From Candidatus Limimorpha equi (GTDB taxonomy: Bacteria > Bacteroidota > Bacteroidia > Bacteroidales > F082): a DNA stretch of 8,002 bases. How positions within the stretch are numbered: the first letter of the stretch is position 1; the number at the start of each line of letters is the position of its first letter. The notes beneath the pieces were generated by a model. It was not told where the DNA came from, searched no databases, and saw nothing but the letters and a program-made list of their open reading frames with translations. Both the position numbers and the translations under genes were made by a program. The stretch spans positions 1 through 8,002 of the forward strand of contig JAGHSL010000408.1 of the NCBI GenBank assembly GCA_018065885.1, written 5' to 3'. Positions 6,297-8,002 of this stretch are shown piece by piece.

Positions 6297-7925
6297 TTAC
6301 CAGTCTTTCTCACTCTGACGTTTCGGTTGGGTCCTGATTTTTTGTTCGTTGACCTTCTCCATCGTCTTCTTTTCCTGATTTTCCAAAGCATCCAACATGC
6401 GCTGAGCGTCCTCTTTCGACATTTCCTGGTTCTGCTGCTGTTGCTGCTGATTCTGCTGCTGTTGGTCTTGTTGCTGCTGGTCCTGCTGGTCTTGCTGATC
6501 CTGCTGGTCTTGTTGCTGTTGCTGCTGTTGCTGCTGCTGGTCCTGGTTCTGATCTTCATTCTTTTCGAAGACAGCCGAGACCACGACATCGAAATCAGGC
6601 ATGGTGAAGAAATTGCCCAGAGGCTGGATGTGAATCGAAGTGTCGCCATCCATCGTGATGCGGTATTCCTTGAATTTGTAGCCTGGTTCAGGCGCGTTGC
6701 GCAAAGCCACCGTCTCGCGAGGCGTAGCCTCCGAAACATCGAGCAGGACATGACCGCCTTCAATCAAAGTATCGGGCGTCACCTTATAATAACGGTCGGC
6801 TTCGACAAAGGTAGCCTTCACCGTGACATCGGTCTCCAGCATCTGGAAGACGTTCTCATCGGAAATCGGAGCCGACAGGGTAGGATCGGTATCGCTAACC
6901 ACGCGCAAATCGGCAAGCTGATAACCCTTGTTCGGAGTGACAATCACGCCAATATTCTGACCTGGGACAGCCAAACTGTCGGAAAGACGAATCGTGCCGT
7001 TTTCGGTGGCGTCCACATGAACATGCAAAGCCGTTCTGAAGGTTGCCGTCACCGTCACATCAAAGTCAGGCATGGTGAAAACCGTGTCGTTGACCGGTAT
7101 CGTGTCGTTGCGGTTGCCTGTCTTGTAAACCGTGTATTTGTCGACCATGTAGTTCAGTTCAGGTCGTGCACTCAGCACAACCTGCTGACCTTCAACGGCC
7201 ATTTGCTTGTCGGCCATCACCGTGCCGTGAGGAATGTTTTCTTCAATCGAAATCTTGTGTGCCTGCTTGAATTCAGCTGACACCAAGACATCGAATTTCG
7301 GCATGATGAAACTGCTGCCGCTCACCTCAACCGTGACCTCGGTATTGTCCGCACGCACCACAATGTATTTCGACAAGGCATAACCTTCTTCGGCCTGTGC
7401 CGAAAGCGTGACCTTTTGCCCGTTGAAAGCCACTTCTTCAGAGGCCTCGACCGAGCCATGCTCCACACCTTTATATATATAGATGTGGCTCTTGACCAAA
7501 TGCGCACGGCAATATTCCAGATTGTAAAGCGCATCGGCATTGTCAGGGTTCAGTTTCAGCGACACCTTATATATATTAAAGGCATCGTAAAACTTATCCT
7601 GGGCCAGAAGGCAGTTGCCCATATTGAAGACGGCATTCGATTTCAGTTTGGCATCGGGTGTCATGTCGAGCACTTTCTGGAACGTCTCGTATGCACCATC
7701 ATAATTTCCCTGCGCATACAAGGCATCGCCCAGATTGAACTGTGCATTGGCATTGTTGGGACGCGCTTCCAAAGCCTTCTTGTAATTGACCTCAGCCTCG
7801 GCATAATTCGAGCGCTTGTAATTGCGGTTGCCTTTACGAATCAGCTTCACATCGGTTTGTGCCGACAGCGAAACCGTCATCACGAAAAAGGCCAGTGTCA
7901 ATATGTATTTACTGAATGTTTTCAT
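6297..7925 (-). CDS. batC: BatC-like TPR protein with four inserted InlB-B-like repeats
   Basis: A 542-residue protein. The ATG at 7925 gives a signal peptide (MKTFSKYILTLAFFVMTVSLSAQ); a TTG four codons upstream is less likely. Three TPR units occupy about 24-57, 58-91 and 94-128, ending in a partial unit with the typical ALYNLEYCRAHL (132-143). A Gln-rich tract lies at 458-500, followed by the BatC-type tail (MSKEDAQRMLDALENQEKK, ending KDW). Between TPRs and Gln tract, residues 145-454 are four beta repeats marked by FIMPKFDVLVSAEF (206), FTMPDFDVTVTATF (283), FQMLETDVTVKATF (360) and FTMPDFDVVVSAVF (440). These resemble divergent InlB B-repeats (Listeria-Bacteroides type), usually found in surface proteins. 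Familiar BatC proteins lack this insert and are about half as long. The start lies inside the batB end, and the stop is directly followed by the open batD frame, so the genes are probably co-transcribed and translationally coupled. It should work in the periplasm with the other Bat proteins; the role of the insert is unknown. Confidence 0.9.
   Translation of the reverse strand: MKTFSKYILTLAFFVMTVSLSAQTDVKLIRKGNRNYKRSNYAEAEVNYKKALEARPNNANAQFNLGDALYAQGNYDGAYETFQKVLDMTPDAKLKSNAVFNMGNCLLAQDKFYDAFNIYKVSLKLNPDNADALYNLEYCRAHLVKSHIYIYKGVEHGSVEASEEVAFNGQKVTLSAQAEEGYALSKYIVVRADNTEVTVEVSGSSFIMPKFDVLVSAEFKQAHKISIEENIPHGTVMADKQMAVEGQQVVLSARPELNYMVDKYTVYKTGNRNDTIPVNDTVFTMPDFDVTVTATFRTALHVHVDATENGTIRLSDSLAVPGQNIGVIVTPNKGYQLADLRVVSDTDPTLSAPISDENVFQMLETDVTVKATFVEADRYYKVTPDTLIEGGHVLLDVSEATPRETVALRNAPEPGYKFKEYRITMDGDTSIHIQPLGNFFTMPDFDVVVSAVFEKNEDQNQDQQQQQQQQQQDQQDQQDQQDQQQQDQQQQNQQQQQQNQEMSKEDAQRMLDALENQEKKTMEKVNEQKIRTQPKRQSEKDW
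6426..6554 (-). repeat. CAG/CAA-rich tract encoding the BatC Gln-rich segment
   Basis: About 43 codons are nearly all CAG or CAA, interrupted by Asp and Asn codons, with a regular DQQ triplet pattern in the middle. The tract is a trinucleotide-type low-complexity repeat, so copy number can change in frame by slippage. On the opposite strand it yields a spurious poly-Leu reading frame. Gln-rich tracts before the C-terminal motif are usual in BatC. Confidence 0.9.
6564..7493 (-). repeat. Four tandem InlB-B-like protein repeats within batC
   Basis: Protein repeats of 77-80 residues cover BatC residues 145-220, 222-297, 298-374 and 375-454. Each has a GTV/GSV/GTI-like or equivalent turn, then a GQ-V-L-A-type strand, an aromatic GY/NY-type strand with K-Y, and a closing F-MP-FDV-V-A-F strand. 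The third closing motif is degenerate (MLETDV) and the fourth repeat has a variant opening (GGHVLLDV). They are diverged, which argues against a very recent tandem duplication. Confidence 0.85.
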
Positions 7926-8002
7926 CTTTCTTCTCAAAAATGTTAAACTTTCTCTCCCACTCTTTCTTGCCCGACGAAATGAAAATCTCTATCAGCAGCA
8001 GA
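7909..8002 (-). CDS. batB: BatB C-terminal end (partial)
   Basis: Read from 8001, the frame gives LLLIEIFISSGKKEWERKFN followed by IFEKKDENIQ and a TAA stop at 7909-7911; the gene continues beyond the window edge. The pattern of a hydrophobic LLLIEIFI followed by a basic-aromatic short tail is what I expect at the end of BatA/BatB proteins, whose last transmembrane helix is followed by a short cytoplasmic tail. BatB is a VWA-domain membrane protein, but its VWA domain and metal-binding residues are outside the window. The last 17 bases overlap the batC start. The call rests on 30 residues plus gene order; BatA is the main alternative if the cluster is rearranged. Confidence 0.75.
   Translation of the reverse strand, partial: LLLIEIFISSGKKEWERKFNIFEKKDENIQ

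Noticed and set aside
6327..7280. Long plus-strand open frame of 317 codons antisense to batC
   Set aside because: Its poly-Leu region is simply the complement of the CAG/CAA tract, it has no signal or domain, and the minus strand carries a clear BatC.

Overview
The window looks like a piece of a Bacteroidota chromosome, most likely order Bacteroidales. Three things support this. It carries a Bat (Bacteroides aerotolerance) gene cluster in the order batB-batC-batD-batE. It carries a large secreted protein with a type IX secretion (Por/T9SS) C-terminal sorting domain. It also has TAnnTTTGC-type -7 promoter boxes, and most starts lack a strong Shine-Dalgarno sequence. All recognised genes are on the minus strand, so transcription runs from high to low coordinates. 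No genus can be named from the sequence alone.

Layout in the direction of transcription. 8002-7909 is the last 30 codons of batB, missing from a simple ATG-to-stop scan because the gene starts outside the window. 7925-6297 is batC, overlapping the batB end by 17 bases. 6254-4380 is batD, whose reading frame is open right up to the batC stop. A 122-base gap follows, holding heptamer repeats that abut the batD stop codon and a perfect palindrome. 4257-3493 is batE. A hairpin terminator at 3442-3414 closes the operon and is followed directly by a -7 promoter box (3408-3400) for the next gene. 3328-374 encodes a 984-residue secreted beta-propeller-like protein with Asp-box motifs and a T9SS tail, closed by a strong hairpin terminator at 348-315. 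Bases 1-314 are non-coding and contain a GC-rich, self-complementary repeat block and a 15-base direct repeat.

How the genes fit together: BatB (a VWA-domain membrane protein, tail only here), BatC (exported TPR protein), BatD (large exported membrane-anchored protein) and BatE (TPR plus SH3 membrane protein) are encoded together in Bacteroidota and are thought to form an envelope complex linked to oxidative or envelope stress tolerance; the exact biochemical role is unresolved. The downstream T9SS cargo seems to be a separate transcription unit.

The most notable feature is BatC. Between its TPR block and its usual Gln-rich tail it carries about 310 residues made of four InlB-B-like beta repeats of 77-80 residues. 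As far as I know, ordinary BatC proteins go straight from TPRs to the Gln-rich tail and are about half this length.
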